Below, in pieces: positions 18,584 to 28,700 of a stretch of 64,000 nt of DNA (positions within the stretch are counted from its first letter, which is position 1; the number at the start of each line of letters is the position of its first letter). Below the pieces are notes generated by a model, which saw only the letters and a list, made by a program, of their open reading frames with translations, was not told where the DNA came from and ran no database searches. The DNA comes from Planctomycetota bacterium (GTDB lineage: Bacteria > Planctomycetota > Phycisphaerae > Sedimentisphaerales > Anaerobacaceae), in assembly GCA_019456145.1 (NCBI GenBank), contig VRUL01000005.1, positions 62,001 through 126,000 on the forward strand, written 5' to 3'. The translations under genes were made by a program, and so were the position numbers.

Positions 18584-19351
18584 ATGAAAATGATTCCAGC
18601 TATAATTCCAAGTTACAAAAATGAGGACCAGCTTGAAAAGTGCATAGAATGCCTGAAAAAACAAACAGTTGCGGTAAAGATATTTGTTAGAGATAACACT
18701 CACGACAATGTTTATTTTACTGCTGCCGTAAACGAGGGAATAAAAAAGTACTTACAAGACGATTGCAGATATATGCTGGTGTTGAACCAGGATATGTACT
18801 TACAGCCTGATGCTGTTGAAGTAATGGTAAAATTCATGGATTCTCATCCGAAATGCGGCATTGCCACCCCACTACACTTATTGAGCAAAAATCCTGACTA
18901 TGTTATTTGTGCAGGTTGTTTAGAGGCTTTTCCTGAGGGGATTCACCAGCACGGTCCTTTATCAAATTTTAAGGAAGACGAACAGCTTTTTTGGGGTAAT
19001 GGGGCCTGTATGATATTTAGAAAGGAAATGATTCAGGAAATCGGCCTCTTAGACAAGAATTTCATCTTTATCGGAAGCGATAGTGATTATTGTTACACCG
19101 CCAGATCGCGGGGTTGGCAGGTATGGAGAGTAGCTGGTGCCAAAGGCATTCACGAGCCTGGAGCTTCCGGAATAACAACTGACAGGAAGATTACTCTGCT
19201 AAAAGTCAAAGATATGATTTACTTCAGCCGGAAATGGCTCACAGGTGAATTATACAAACATTTGTCATACGAAGGGAAAAGCTATACTTCAGATATGATT
19301 AACAGTCAGGTAGCACAGTACGAAAAAATCAGGGATGGATTAGAAAGCTAA
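18584..19351 (+). CDS. GT2-family glycosyltransferase (rhamnosyltransferase-like)
   Basis: 255 residues, GT-A fold. It opens with PAIIPSYKNEDQLEKCIECL, has the metal/nucleotide motif LVLNQDMYLQPDAV (DXD equivalent QDM) and the acceptor-side motif FWGNGACMIFRKEMIQEIGL followed by DKNFIFIGSDSDYCYTARSR. This pattern is common in rhamnosyl- and related GT2 transferases that extend surface glycans. No membrane segment. It lies between the GT9-like and GT41-like blocks and probably elongates the same glycan. ATG 18584 is followed by a second ATG two codons later; the ribosome binding site is weak. Confidence 0.85.
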   Translation: MKMIPAIIPSYKNEDQLEKCIECLKKQTVAVKIFVRDNTHDNVYFTAAVNEGIKKYLQDDCRYMLVLNQDMYLQPDAVEVMVKFMDSHPKCGIATPLHLLSKNPDYVICAGCLEAFPEGIHQHGPLSNFKEDEQLFWGNGACMIFRKEMIQEIGLLDKNFIFIGSDSDYCYTARSRGWQVWRVAGAKGIHEPGASGITTDRKITLLKVKDMIYFSRKWLTGELYKHLSYEGKSYTSDMINSQVAQYEKIRDGLES

Positions 19352-19448
19352 GACATTACCTCTTATTGCTGTTATTATTGTACCGTGACACAGAAGTAAC
19401 GAGCCCGGATTGCCTTTGTTTTAGAAAGAAACGGGTGGATTGAAACAA

Positions 19449-21200
19449 ATGATGAAAAACGAATCGTCATACCGTCCTGTTTCGGTAGATGATCTGCCTG
19501 AATTTCTTGTCCGGGCTCAGGCAGCCGTTGACGCTGGCAGAGTTGACGAAGCGATTGGTTTTCTCAGCGATGAGGCCATTAAGACTGTCAGCGGAATGGA
19601 CCAGAAGAATCCGTCTACAGCTCTTGTTATACATGTACTCGCAAAGCTTTTTCGCAGAACCAATCAACTGGACAGGGCCGAACACTGGTGCAAAAGGATA
19701 CTGAAGCAATGGCCTTATGCTTTTGTTTACGATGAGCTGGGAACTATATATCGTGATAGAGGCGATTTGTTCAAAGCCCTGGAGTATCGAAGAAAAGCTC
19801 TGGAGACAGATCCGGATGATGCCAATTTCCTCTGGTCTTTTGGTTGTATGATGATGGCCGTAGGCCGGGTAGAAGAAGGTGCTGCTTTCGTGCGGAAAGC
19901 GTCTGAAAAGGCGCCAAACAATGCAAAGATTCGTTCCAGCTTTCTGACATCCCTGTATTATCTGAACAATACTGATCCGCAAATTATTTTTGAGGAGCAC
20001 AAACAATGGGGCCGGATTCATGCCCCGACAAGCCGGGCCAAACGGATTCATAAAAACATTGCCGATCCCGACCGCAGGCTCCGAGTTGGTTATATTTCAT
20101 CCGATTTTCGCCTTCATTCTGTCGCGTTTTTTTTCGAGCCATTGCTCAATGATCACGACCATGAAGTAGTGGAAGTTTATGGTTATGGCAATATCCTCAG
20201 GCCAGACAGGATAACCAGACGCCTTGAACGCAAGTTTGATCATTACAGGGATATCTGCAATGCAGACGACAATACAGTTGCCGATATGATTGAAGCGGAC
20301 CAAATCGATATTCTTGTGGAGCTTGCCGGACATACAAACGAGCGTCTACATGTTCTAACCTACAAGCCTGCTCCTGTTCAAGTGGACTATTTGGGACTTA
20401 ATACAACGGGTATTGAGGCTATTGATTATCGTCTGACAGATAATTTTGTCAACCCACCCGAATCACAGAAATTCTATACCGAAAAGTTGGTTTATTTGCC
20501 GGCTGGATTCCTTTGCTACACTCCACCTGATTTTGCTTTAACTGAGACACCTCTGCCTGCAGCTCGAAATGGTTACATTACCTTTGGCTCGTTTAACGTA
20601 AATACCAAGATTAACCCGAAGTTAATGGCGCTTTGGTCTGAGGTCTTGAAATCCAATGGCAACTCTCGCTTTTTGTTGGACTTCAGAGGAGGTGATGATA
20701 AAGGGGTGGCTAACTATTATCTCCGTCAGTTTGAGCAATTGGAAATCTCCCCTGAGAGAGTGGAAATTGGCGGCTGGAAATCACCTGTTGAGCACTTTCA
20801 ACGATATGGAGAGGTAGATATTATATTAGACACATATCCGTTTAATGGTGCAACAAACACTTGTCATGCGTTGTGGATGGGCGTACCTGTAATTTCGCTG
20901 GTTGGAAGATATTATGTTTCCAGAGCTGGAATGAGCATACTAACACGTGCTGGTCTGGACTTTTGTGTTGCTTTAAGCCCAACTGAGTACGTTGCCAGGG
21001 CTACGGCACTGGCAAGAGATCCCGAAGCTCTTGGAAAAATTCGTGCGTCGATGCGGAAAAGGTTGGTTGCAAGCTCATTGTGTAACGCCAAAAGCTTAGC
21101 ACGCAGTGCCGAAGAGGCTTATCGAAAAATGTGGCGCCAATGGTGTCAAGATCGCAGTGCAGAGGTTTCCGGAGAAAAATTAAAGATTTCCATTAAGTGA
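19449..21200 (+). CDS. TPR-OGT-like glycosyltransferase 1 (GT41), divergent copy
   Basis: About 583 residues: an N-terminal helical module (LPEFLVRAQAAVDAGRVDEA), three to four TPRs, and a GT41 (SPINDLY/OGT) domain. Visible OGT signatures are RVGYISSDFRLHSVAFFFEP with the base-position His near residue 222, ITFGSFNVNTKINPKLMALW with the donor-binding Lys, and DIILDTYPFNGATNTCHALW. GT41 enzymes add a sugar to Ser or Thr of proteins. This copy departs from its three neighbours at LGLNTTGIEAIDYR, where the others have LGYPDTTG or LGYPNTTG, and at GHTNERLHV, each one residue shorter. Activity may be altered. ATG 19449 preferred over TTG 19440. Confidence 0.87.
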   Translation: MMKNESSYRPVSVDDLPEFLVRAQAAVDAGRVDEAIGFLSDEAIKTVSGMDQKNPSTALVIHVLAKLFRRTNQLDRAEHWCKRILKQWPYAFVYDELGTIYRDRGDLFKALEYRRKALETDPDDANFLWSFGCMMMAVGRVEEGAAFVRKASEKAPNNAKIRSSFLTSLYYLNNTDPQIIFEEHKQWGRIHAPTSRAKRIHKNIADPDRRLRVGYISSDFRLHSVAFFFEPLLNDHDHEVVEVYGYGNILRPDRITRRLERKFDHYRDICNADDNTVADMIEADQIDILVELAGHTNERLHVLTYKPAPVQVDYLGLNTTGIEAIDYRLTDNFVNPPESQKFYTEKLVYLPAGFLCYTPPDFALTETPLPAARNGYITFGSFNVNTKINPKLMALWSEVLKSNGNSRFLLDFRGGDDKGVANYYLRQFEQLEISPERVEIGGWKSPVEHFQRYGEVDIILDTYPFNGATNTCHALWMGVPVISLVGRYYVSRAGMSILTRAGLDFCVALSPTEYVARATALARDPEALGKIRASMRKRLVASSLCNAKSLARSAEEAYRKMWRQWCQDRSAEVSGEKLKISIK

Positions 21201-21607
21201 AAAGCGGCAAGCTTGTATTTTCAAGCTGTTAATAGAAAGCCGGTCAATTCCCTCCATTCTCACCAAAATCCTCCAATTCACCTCGGCAAACCGGAAATTC
21301 TTTCCTGTCTATCGGATAATTTGTCCGAAGTTTCAACGAAACCCAGAGCCTTTTCAAACAATGGATATTCTTTTGATATTCGTAAGTCTCGTTGTAACAA
21401 ACAGATATGGTTGGTTAGTGGTTCGCCCCTCAATGGTGGCACAACAGTTGCTATTTATTACTATATGGGTATTGGTGTTTTGATAAATACGTCTATGGAT
21501 AATGTTGGTACTAAACAGACTGCATCAAGACACACTGTAACCTCGCATATTCAACTGAGTGATTTTGTAATAGCAGAGTTGAATTGTCTTTATTTTGGAA
21601 GATATGA
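21201..21607 (+). other. 407-base gap between two OGT-like genes
   Basis: A 6-bp stem-loop (AGCTTG/CAAGCT, 21210-21227) follows the upstream gene. A 132-residue frame (TTG 21213 to TGA 21611) spans the gap and overlaps the next start as ATGA, but it has no recognisable domain and an odd composition, so I do not call it a gene. It may be remnant sequence from an earlier paralog boundary. Confidence 0.4.
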
Positions 21608-23497
21608 ATGAGCCGAAGTAAAAAGCCACAACTTGTGCGCCGAAGACGTAAGATAAAACAGAAATCTGTCACTCCCATGCAACTAAATTCAAATGTTCGT
21701 CGGGTGAAGTTTTCTGTATCCAAAGACGGCCAGACAGAACTGTTCATTTCGAGCCATGGTTTGCCGGATTTTTTGATAAAAGCCCATGCTGCTGTTGAGA
21801 GTAGACGAATTAAGCAAGCTTATAACCTTCTTGATGATGCCGCAGTGGAAACCGTTCGCCAACTTATCAAAAGAGACCCGTCGCGAATAGATGTCATGTT
21901 TGTACTTGCCAAGACGCTGTTTGAAATCGCACGGTTCACTAACGATACGGATTTATATGGAAAATCAGAATATTGGTACAAAAAGATATTAAAACAGTGC
22001 CCTCGCGATTTAGTGTACAACCAACTTGGCAACATCTGCAAAGATACAGGGCGCATGTCGGAGGCACTGAAATATCGAAAAAAAGCGATTGAGCTTGCTC
22101 CGGATAATGCGCAGTACATAGCAATACTTGGAACTCTCACTATTTGGACCGGAAGAACACAAGAGGGTATTGGACTTCTTCGAGAGGCACTGAAAAAGCT
22201 GGGCAGCAATGCGAGGATTCATTCAGCTTTGTTGACGGACATACATTATTTGCCAAACCTGGATCCAAAGACACTTTTTGCTGAGCATGAGGAATGGGCC
22301 CGTATTCATGCACCATTAAGCAAGGCTAAAGTATCGCATAATAACACCGCTGAACCTGACCGCAGGCTTAAGGTTGGTTATGTCTCTGCTGATTTCCGTT
22401 TACATTCTGTAGCATATTTCTTTGAGTCGCTGCTGGATGGCCATGATCGTCAGGCGGTGGAAGTATACGGGTACGGCAATGTAGATTGCCCGGACAAAAT
22501 TACTGACTGTCTTAAAGGCAAATTCGATTGCTACCGTGATATTCGTGGAATGGACGATGCGGCAGTCGTTCGTTTAATCGAGCAGGACCGGATAGATATT
22601 CTTGTAGACCTTTCCGGTCATACGGCAGACAATCGCCTCCCTGTTTTCGCATGCAAGCCGGCCCCTGTCCAGGTCAGCTATCTGGGATATCCTGACACGA
22701 CAGGAATACAAGCGATTGATTACCGCTTGACCGACTATATTGTTGACCCGCACGAATCACAGAAATTTTATGCTGAAGAGTTGGTTTATTTGCCGGACGG
22801 ATTTAACTGTTATAAACCGCCCGATTTTGCTCCCGCAGTGGCACCGCTGCCTGCTGCTCAAAACGGCTTCATAACCTTCGGCTCATTCAACAATAGCTGC
22901 AAGATCAATCCGACAGTTATAGGACTTTGGGCTCAGGTATTAAAGTCCGTTGACAAATCCTGCTTTTTGCTAAAGTTTAAAGGCGGTGGTGATAAAGAGG
23001 TAAAAAACCATTACTTACAACAATTTGAACAACAGGGTATTGCTGCAGAGAGAGTCGAAATCCGAAATGTACAAAAAGATCCTGTTGAGCATTTTAGAAT
23101 GTACGGACAGATGGATATTGCGCTTGATACCTATCCGTATAATGGCACGACAACCACCTGTGAAGCTCTTTGGATGGGAGTGCCGGTCATCTCACTGGTT
23201 GGCAGGCACCATGCCTCACGAGTTGGATTGAGCATACTCAGTCGTGTCGGCTTAGAGTTTTTTGCTGCTTCAACTCCGGCCGAATATGTCGCCAAAAGCA
23301 CAGCGCTTGCCCGGAAGCCGGAAGCTCTTGCAAAGATTCGTGCTTCCATGCGAAACAGATTCGCTGCCGGTTCATTGTGTGATGCAAGGAAATATGCCGG
23401 CCATGTGGAATCAGCTTATAGGAAAATGTGGCACAAATGGTGTCAATCTCAAAGTGATCATGTGCCCAGTGAGGAAGCCGCGATTTGTGTCGAGTAA
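21608..23497 (+). CDS. TPR-OGT-like glycosyltransferase 2 (GT41)
   Basis: 629 residues. The first 25 residues are unusually basic (SRSKKPQLVRRRRKIKQK) and absent from the paralogs. Then comes the shared helical entry LPDFLIKAHAAVESRRIKQA, about four TPRs and a full GT41 domain: KVGYVSADFRLHSVAYFFES with the His near residue 266, LVDLSGHTADNRLPVF, PVQVSYLGYPDTTG, ITFGSFNNSCKINPTVIGLW and ALDTYPYNGTTTTCEALWMG, ending in the AYRKMWHKWC helix. Expected to transfer a sugar from a nucleotide donor to protein Ser/Thr in the cytoplasm; the donor may be UDP-GlcNAc as in OGT or a local sugar. Confidence 0.9.
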   Translation: MSRSKKPQLVRRRRKIKQKSVTPMQLNSNVRRVKFSVSKDGQTELFISSHGLPDFLIKAHAAVESRRIKQAYNLLDDAAVETVRQLIKRDPSRIDVMFVLAKTLFEIARFTNDTDLYGKSEYWYKKILKQCPRDLVYNQLGNICKDTGRMSEALKYRKKAIELAPDNAQYIAILGTLTIWTGRTQEGIGLLREALKKLGSNARIHSALLTDIHYLPNLDPKTLFAEHEEWARIHAPLSKAKVSHNNTAEPDRRLKVGYVSADFRLHSVAYFFESLLDGHDRQAVEVYGYGNVDCPDKITDCLKGKFDCYRDIRGMDDAAVVRLIEQDRIDILVDLSGHTADNRLPVFACKPAPVQVSYLGYPDTTGIQAIDYRLTDYIVDPHESQKFYAEELVYLPDGFNCYKPPDFAPAVAPLPAAQNGFITFGSFNNSCKINPTVIGLWAQVLKSVDKSCFLLKFKGGGDKEVKNHYLQQFEQQGIAAERVEIRNVQKDPVEHFRMYGQMDIALDTYPYNGTTTTCEALWMGVPVISLVGRHHASRVGLSILSRVGLEFFAASTPAEYVAKSTALARKPEALAKIRASMRNRFAAGSLCDARKYAGHVESAYRKMWHKWCQSQSDHVPSEEAAICVE

Positions 23498-23574
23498 TTT
23501 CGTTTCGGCAACATAAATGCATATAAGTGAAACTGAAATAAACGGATAATCTGAACTCATAAGAAAGAATTCGG

Positions 23575-25563
23575 ATGAGCCAACAACAATTAGATAATGA
23601 GTTGCCACAGTTTCTTGCTAAGGCAGATGCTGCTGTTAAGGCTGGGAGGATAGAAGAGGCAATTTATGTTCTCAAGCAGGGTATGCTGCAGAGCCGGTTC
23701 CAGGTTTGTAACGAAAATGGAATGTCGCTGGAAAAGTGGATCCGAGAAGTTGTTCAAAGCGTGCCGGAACAGATGAAAATGTTTCTTTATGTCGGAAGGA
23801 TATTGATAGAAGAGGGCCGGCAACCTCAGTTCATTGCTGAGCTTGGTAAAATGATGAAGTTGCAGCGGGACATGGCAAATATACATTTTCTTTCAGAGGT
23901 TATGCTTCAAATGGGTGGCCGCAAGGAGGTGGTCGGATTACTCCAGGAATTAGTTAAAAAAAATCCATCTCGAATCGACGCTATGTTTGTGCTTGCGACA
24001 GTATTAAAAAAAACCGGAAAGGTCGATATTGCAGAAGAATTGTTCAAAGATATTTTGAAACAGGGTCCCTGTGCTCCGGCTTACAACGAACTTGCAATAA
24101 TATATATGTATACCGGACGTCTGTCCGAATCAATCCAATGCCTTAAAGAAGCCATAGAAGCCTATCCCGGTAAGGAGGCAGAACTCAGTGTTAACATCGT
24201 CAATGTGTTAATGCAGACAGGAAAAACACAGGAAGCAATAGAATTGCTGCGAAAAGCCGTTAAGGATGTACCCACAAATGTATTGGCACACTCTAATCTT
24301 TTGCTTCACCTCCATCACCAGGCAGATATCGATCCTCATAAGTTTTTTGACGAACATAAAAAGTGGGGGCAAAATCATGCGCCACCGGAATTGGCCCGTG
24401 TGTCTCACAAAAATATCCCTGACCCGGATCGCAGACTCCGAATAGGTTACATCTCACCGGATTATCGTAGACATTCGGTCGCGTATTTTTTCGAGCCTAT
24501 TCTCGGCCAACGAGATCGTGGTGCTGTTGAAGTTTATGGATATGGCAATGTTAATATTCCTGACCGGGTCACAAGACGTTTAAAACAGAAATTTGATTAT
24601 TACAGGGATATCCGCGGAGTTAGTGACGAAGAGGTGGCTCGTATGATTGAACATGACCAGATAGATATCCTGGTTGACCTTTCGGGGCACACCGCCGATA
24701 ACAGACTTCTTGTATTGGCGTACAAACCTGCTCCTGTTCAGGTTACCTACTTAGGGTATCCGAATACAACAGGAATGCAGCAAGTCGATTATCGTTTTAC
24801 CGATAGTGTTGTCGATCCTGATGGGTCACAGAAATTCTACGTTGAAGATTTGGTTTATTTACCGGAAGGATTCCTGTGTTACTATCCCTCGGATAATGCC
24901 TCTCTTGTTGCACCTCTTCCTGCTATTGAAAATGGTTTCATTACATTCGGGTCTTTTAACAACAACAGAAAAATCAGTGACACAATATTATCACTTTGGG
25001 CCCAAATTTTGAAAGCCACTCACAATTCACGCCTTTTACTTAAGTTTAGAGGGGGCAAGGACCAAGAGGTCAAAAACTACTATTTGCGTCAGTTGGAACG
25101 ATTGAAAATACCGCGGGAGACAGTGGAAATACACGGCTTGAAAAATCCCACCGAACATTTGCGATTATATGACCAGGTGGATATTGCGTTGGACACTTAT
25201 CCTTATAACGGCACGACAACTACCTGCGAGGCCCTTTGGATGGGAGTTCCCGTGGTTTCATTGTTTGGCAGACATCACGCTTCGCGAGTAGGTTTGAGTA
25301 TACTCAGTAGTGTGGGTTTAGAGTTCTTTGCCGCCTCTACTCCGGAGCAATACATTGCAAAAGCTACGGCACTGGCGAGCAAACCACACGCTCTGGCAAA
25401 GATTCGTGACTCTATGCGGGGACGTATGGCGGCCAGTACGCTATGTGACGCCAGGAAATTTGCTCAACACGTAGAGACGGCCTATCGAAAAATGTGGCTC
25501 CGATGGTGCCAGGGCCAAAATGACAAGGTACACAGTGAAAAATTTATACATCAACAAATCTAA
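23575..25563 (+). CDS. TPR-OGT-like glycosyltransferase 3 (GT41)
   Basis: 662 residues. It shares the entry LPQFLAKADAAVKAGRIEEA and has a longer TPR section (about six units to residue 265) that includes a non-TPR insert around residues 45-85. The GT41 domain is intact: RIGYISPDYRRHSVAYFFEP, LVDLSGHTADNRLLVL, PVQVTYLGYPNTTGMQQVDY, ITFGSFNNNRKISDTILSLW and ALDTYPYNGTTTTCEALWMG. It starts 78 bases after the previous gene. Closest in sequence to the copy upstream, consistent with serial duplication. Confidence 0.9.
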   Translation: MSQQQLDNELPQFLAKADAAVKAGRIEEAIYVLKQGMLQSRFQVCNENGMSLEKWIREVVQSVPEQMKMFLYVGRILIEEGRQPQFIAELGKMMKLQRDMANIHFLSEVMLQMGGRKEVVGLLQELVKKNPSRIDAMFVLATVLKKTGKVDIAEELFKDILKQGPCAPAYNELAIIYMYTGRLSESIQCLKEAIEAYPGKEAELSVNIVNVLMQTGKTQEAIELLRKAVKDVPTNVLAHSNLLLHLHHQADIDPHKFFDEHKKWGQNHAPPELARVSHKNIPDPDRRLRIGYISPDYRRHSVAYFFEPILGQRDRGAVEVYGYGNVNIPDRVTRRLKQKFDYYRDIRGVSDEEVARMIEHDQIDILVDLSGHTADNRLLVLAYKPAPVQVTYLGYPNTTGMQQVDYRFTDSVVDPDGSQKFYVEDLVYLPEGFLCYYPSDNASLVAPLPAIENGFITFGSFNNNRKISDTILSLWAQILKATHNSRLLLKFRGGKDQEVKNYYLRQLERLKIPRETVEIHGLKNPTEHLRLYDQVDIALDTYPYNGTTTTCEALWMGVPVVSLFGRHHASRVGLSILSSVGLEFFAASTPEQYIAKATALASKPHALAKIRDSMRGRMAASTLCDARKFAQHVETAYRKMWLRWCQGQNDKVHSEKFIHQQI

Positions 25564-25701
25564 ACGGTATTTCAGCAGGAAATGAGATATGTAGTAGTCT
25601 TGCAGGATTACATTAAGTTAATTTTATAGGAAAACCTTAGATAATAAACAGGAGTAATAAAACGCGGCGTTCATGCCACAAAAAAGAAAGTGAGAGAAAC
25701 G

Positions 25702-28700
25702 ATGACGAAATCTTCTACCGCTCCAAAAACCAATCCCAATAACAGCCCGCCGCAATTTCTCATCAACGCCATAAACGCACTTAATGCAGGTCAAATTGAT
25801 AATGCGATCGACTGTCTCAAGCAGGGCACTGGGCAGGATAGCTTTACAGCCTATAGCGGCATTGGGGATATTTATCTATCTATTGGCGAGAATGAAAAAG
25901 CATTGGAATCGCTTAAAAAAGCTCGTGAATGTCTTCCGCAAGCTTTCCCAGCCTTTCTCAGCATGTGGCAGGTTTTAATTCGACTCGAACGGCGGACCGA
26001 AGCGATTGAAGAACTTAATAAGATGTTGAGATCGCAGCCTGATATGAAGAATGCGCGTCCATTACTCGAAACTATGCTTAAAACCGATGCTTCTGATGAT
26101 ATGGTTAAAATTCTCAGCCAAATGTTTAATGAGGACCCTTCCAGGAAAGATATTCTGCTCGAGCTTGCCAGGGCCTTCAATAGAAACAAAAATTTTGATG
26201 AGGCGGAAAGTTGGTACAAAAAAGTTCTCGATTATGGGCCGGACATCTTAGCTCTGCATGGTCTGGGGCGTATCTGTATAAGTAAAGGACGTCCTTCCCA
26301 GGCCGTTGAATATATGCAAAGTGGATTAGAGGCATATCCGAATGATAATGGATTTTCGCATGATCTCGGAATCTACCTGTCATGGGCAGGGCGATTTGAA
26401 CAAGGCATTGACTTGTTGAAGAGGACGCTCGAGAAAGAACCTGAAAATGTATTACTTCGCTCAGACCTGTTACTGCAATTACACTATCAGCAGGACCTTG
26501 ACCCCAAAAAACTTTTCAATGAGCATAAGAAATGGGGGCAGATTCATGCGGCCGGCCTTAAAACCGGTAAATCTCATAGAAATATTCCCGATCCTGACCG
26601 CAGACTCCGAATTGGTTATATCTCAGCAGATTTCTTCATGCACTCTGTAGCCTATTTCTTTGAACCTCTCCTGGACGGCCGCGATCATGCGGCAATCGAG
26701 GTATATGGATACGGCAATGTCGATTCGCCGGACAAAATCACAGAACGCCTTAAAGGCAAGTTCGATCACTATCGAAATATCCGTGAAATAAGTGATAAAG
26801 AAGTCACCCGTATAATAGAACATGACCAGATAGATATCCTGGTCGAACTCTCGGGGCACTCTGCGGGCAACCGCCTCGGCGTACTTGCCAACAAACCTGC
26901 TCCAATCCAGGTTACATATCTGGGATACCCCGATACAACCGGGGTCAAACAAGTCGATTATCGTTTGACTGATAGCCTGGCCGAGGCGCCGAAGTCACAA
27001 CAATTTTATACAGAAGAATTGGCCTTTTTGCCAAAAGGATTTCTTTGTTATTCTCCACCTGATTTTGCCCCGCCCGTAGCTCCTCTTCCCGTCCTTGAAA
27101 AAGGTTTCATTACCTTTGCCTCATTTAACAATAACAAAAAGATTAATCACAAAATCATGAAGCTTTGGGCACAGATCCTCAAAGCCAATGACAATTCACA
27201 GCTTTTGTTAAAATTCCTTGGCGGCCAGGACCAGCAAGTTAGAGAGCATTATTTCCGCCGGTTTGAGCAATTAGGAATCCCTACCGAAAGAGTAAAAATA
27301 CTTGGCCGGAAAACACCTGTTGAACATTTGAAACTGTATGAGCAGGCCGATATCGCATTAGACACCTATCCATATAATGGTACGACAACCACATGTGAGG
27401 CAATTTGGATGGGTGTGCCAACAGTATCATTGGTCGGCAAATGTCATGCCTCGCGAGTAGGCAATAGTATATTAAATCGTGTAGGCTTGGAATCACTTGT
27501 AGCATCGAACCCACAGGAGTATGTCGAAAAGGCTGCTTCACTTGCCTCAGACTTCCAGGCCCTTGCAAGGATTCGCGCTTCCCTGCGGGGTAAGATAATA
27601 AAGAGTGGTTTTTGCGATGCGGAAAGTTTTGCATGTGATGTTGAAGAAGCATATAGAAAAATGTGGCACCGATGGTGTCGTTCACAAGGTGTACAGTTTT
27701 CTCAGATTGATGTAAGGCCCGGCGGTGTAAAGGAATTGGTTGTCGATAATATTAAATTTGAAAATATTAAAAGAACCAAAGCCAGGAACAACTCGATAGG
27801 CTTTAATGACAGATACATCATAAAAATTGAACATGGGAAACACCCTTGGAAACTAAGAACATTTTCCGAAGAAATTGATATAATAAAGCATTTGAATTCA
27901 AGAGAGTGTGTTTCGTGCCCCAGACTCATTTCGGAAGGTAAACTGGAAACCTCAGAGAAGTATTTCATACAGCAAAGGATTGATAACCAGCGCCAATTCA
28001 GCACAGCCGACATGGTGTTTTCTTTGCTTGAACAGAAAAGCTTCGGAGTTTGCCAGGGAGACTTGAAAAGGGACAACCTGATATTCGATAGAAACTCTGT
28101 CTGTTATATGATTGATTATGACCAGGCTATTCAAGATGAAAAGTTTATTGATATGACTAATATTGAGTACCTGGAATGGTATGATCAGTATTTTGCGGAT
28201 AGATGGAATAAATTGGGCTTCAATATTACTGATTCCTATGGCTTTGGCGGTTTAGACAGAGATGAAATATTCAGCCTGTTCAAAGGCGACTCATTTAACC
28301 TGGCTGCAACCTCAACATTCAAAGAACAAATAACTACCAATACATCAAGCGGGATCTATCACAGCATGAACACCGATAAACTTTATATAGGAGGTGCTCG
28401 TAGTTTGAATCCAAGACTCGACGCTCTAAACGAGATCGAATTCAAGCAAGGCGAAAAAGTTCTGGATGTCGGCTGTAACATGGGTCTACTTAGTCATTAT
28501 TTGCACGACAGGGGTTGTAATGTGGCTGGCATTGATATGGATGAAAAAATAATAATTGGTGCCAGGATGGTCGCAAATATCATCGGTAAAAACATCAAAT
28601 TCGAACAGCTTGACCTGGATGTCGAAAAAATCACAGAAGATTACGACACCATTTGTCTTTTCTCAGTAATTCATCATGTAAAGAACTTTAGAGAAGTAAC

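Noticed and set aside
21213-21611. 132-residue frame between two OGT-like genes, overlapping the next start as ATGA
   Set aside because: TTG start without ribosome binding site, no recognisable domain and atypical composition; reported only as intergenic sequence.
27700-28260. Eukaryotic-type Ser/Thr protein kinase domain in the fused OGT protein
   Set aside because: Too short and without HRD/DFG motifs; QGDLKRDN and IDYDQA fit small sugar or lipid kinase-like domains better.
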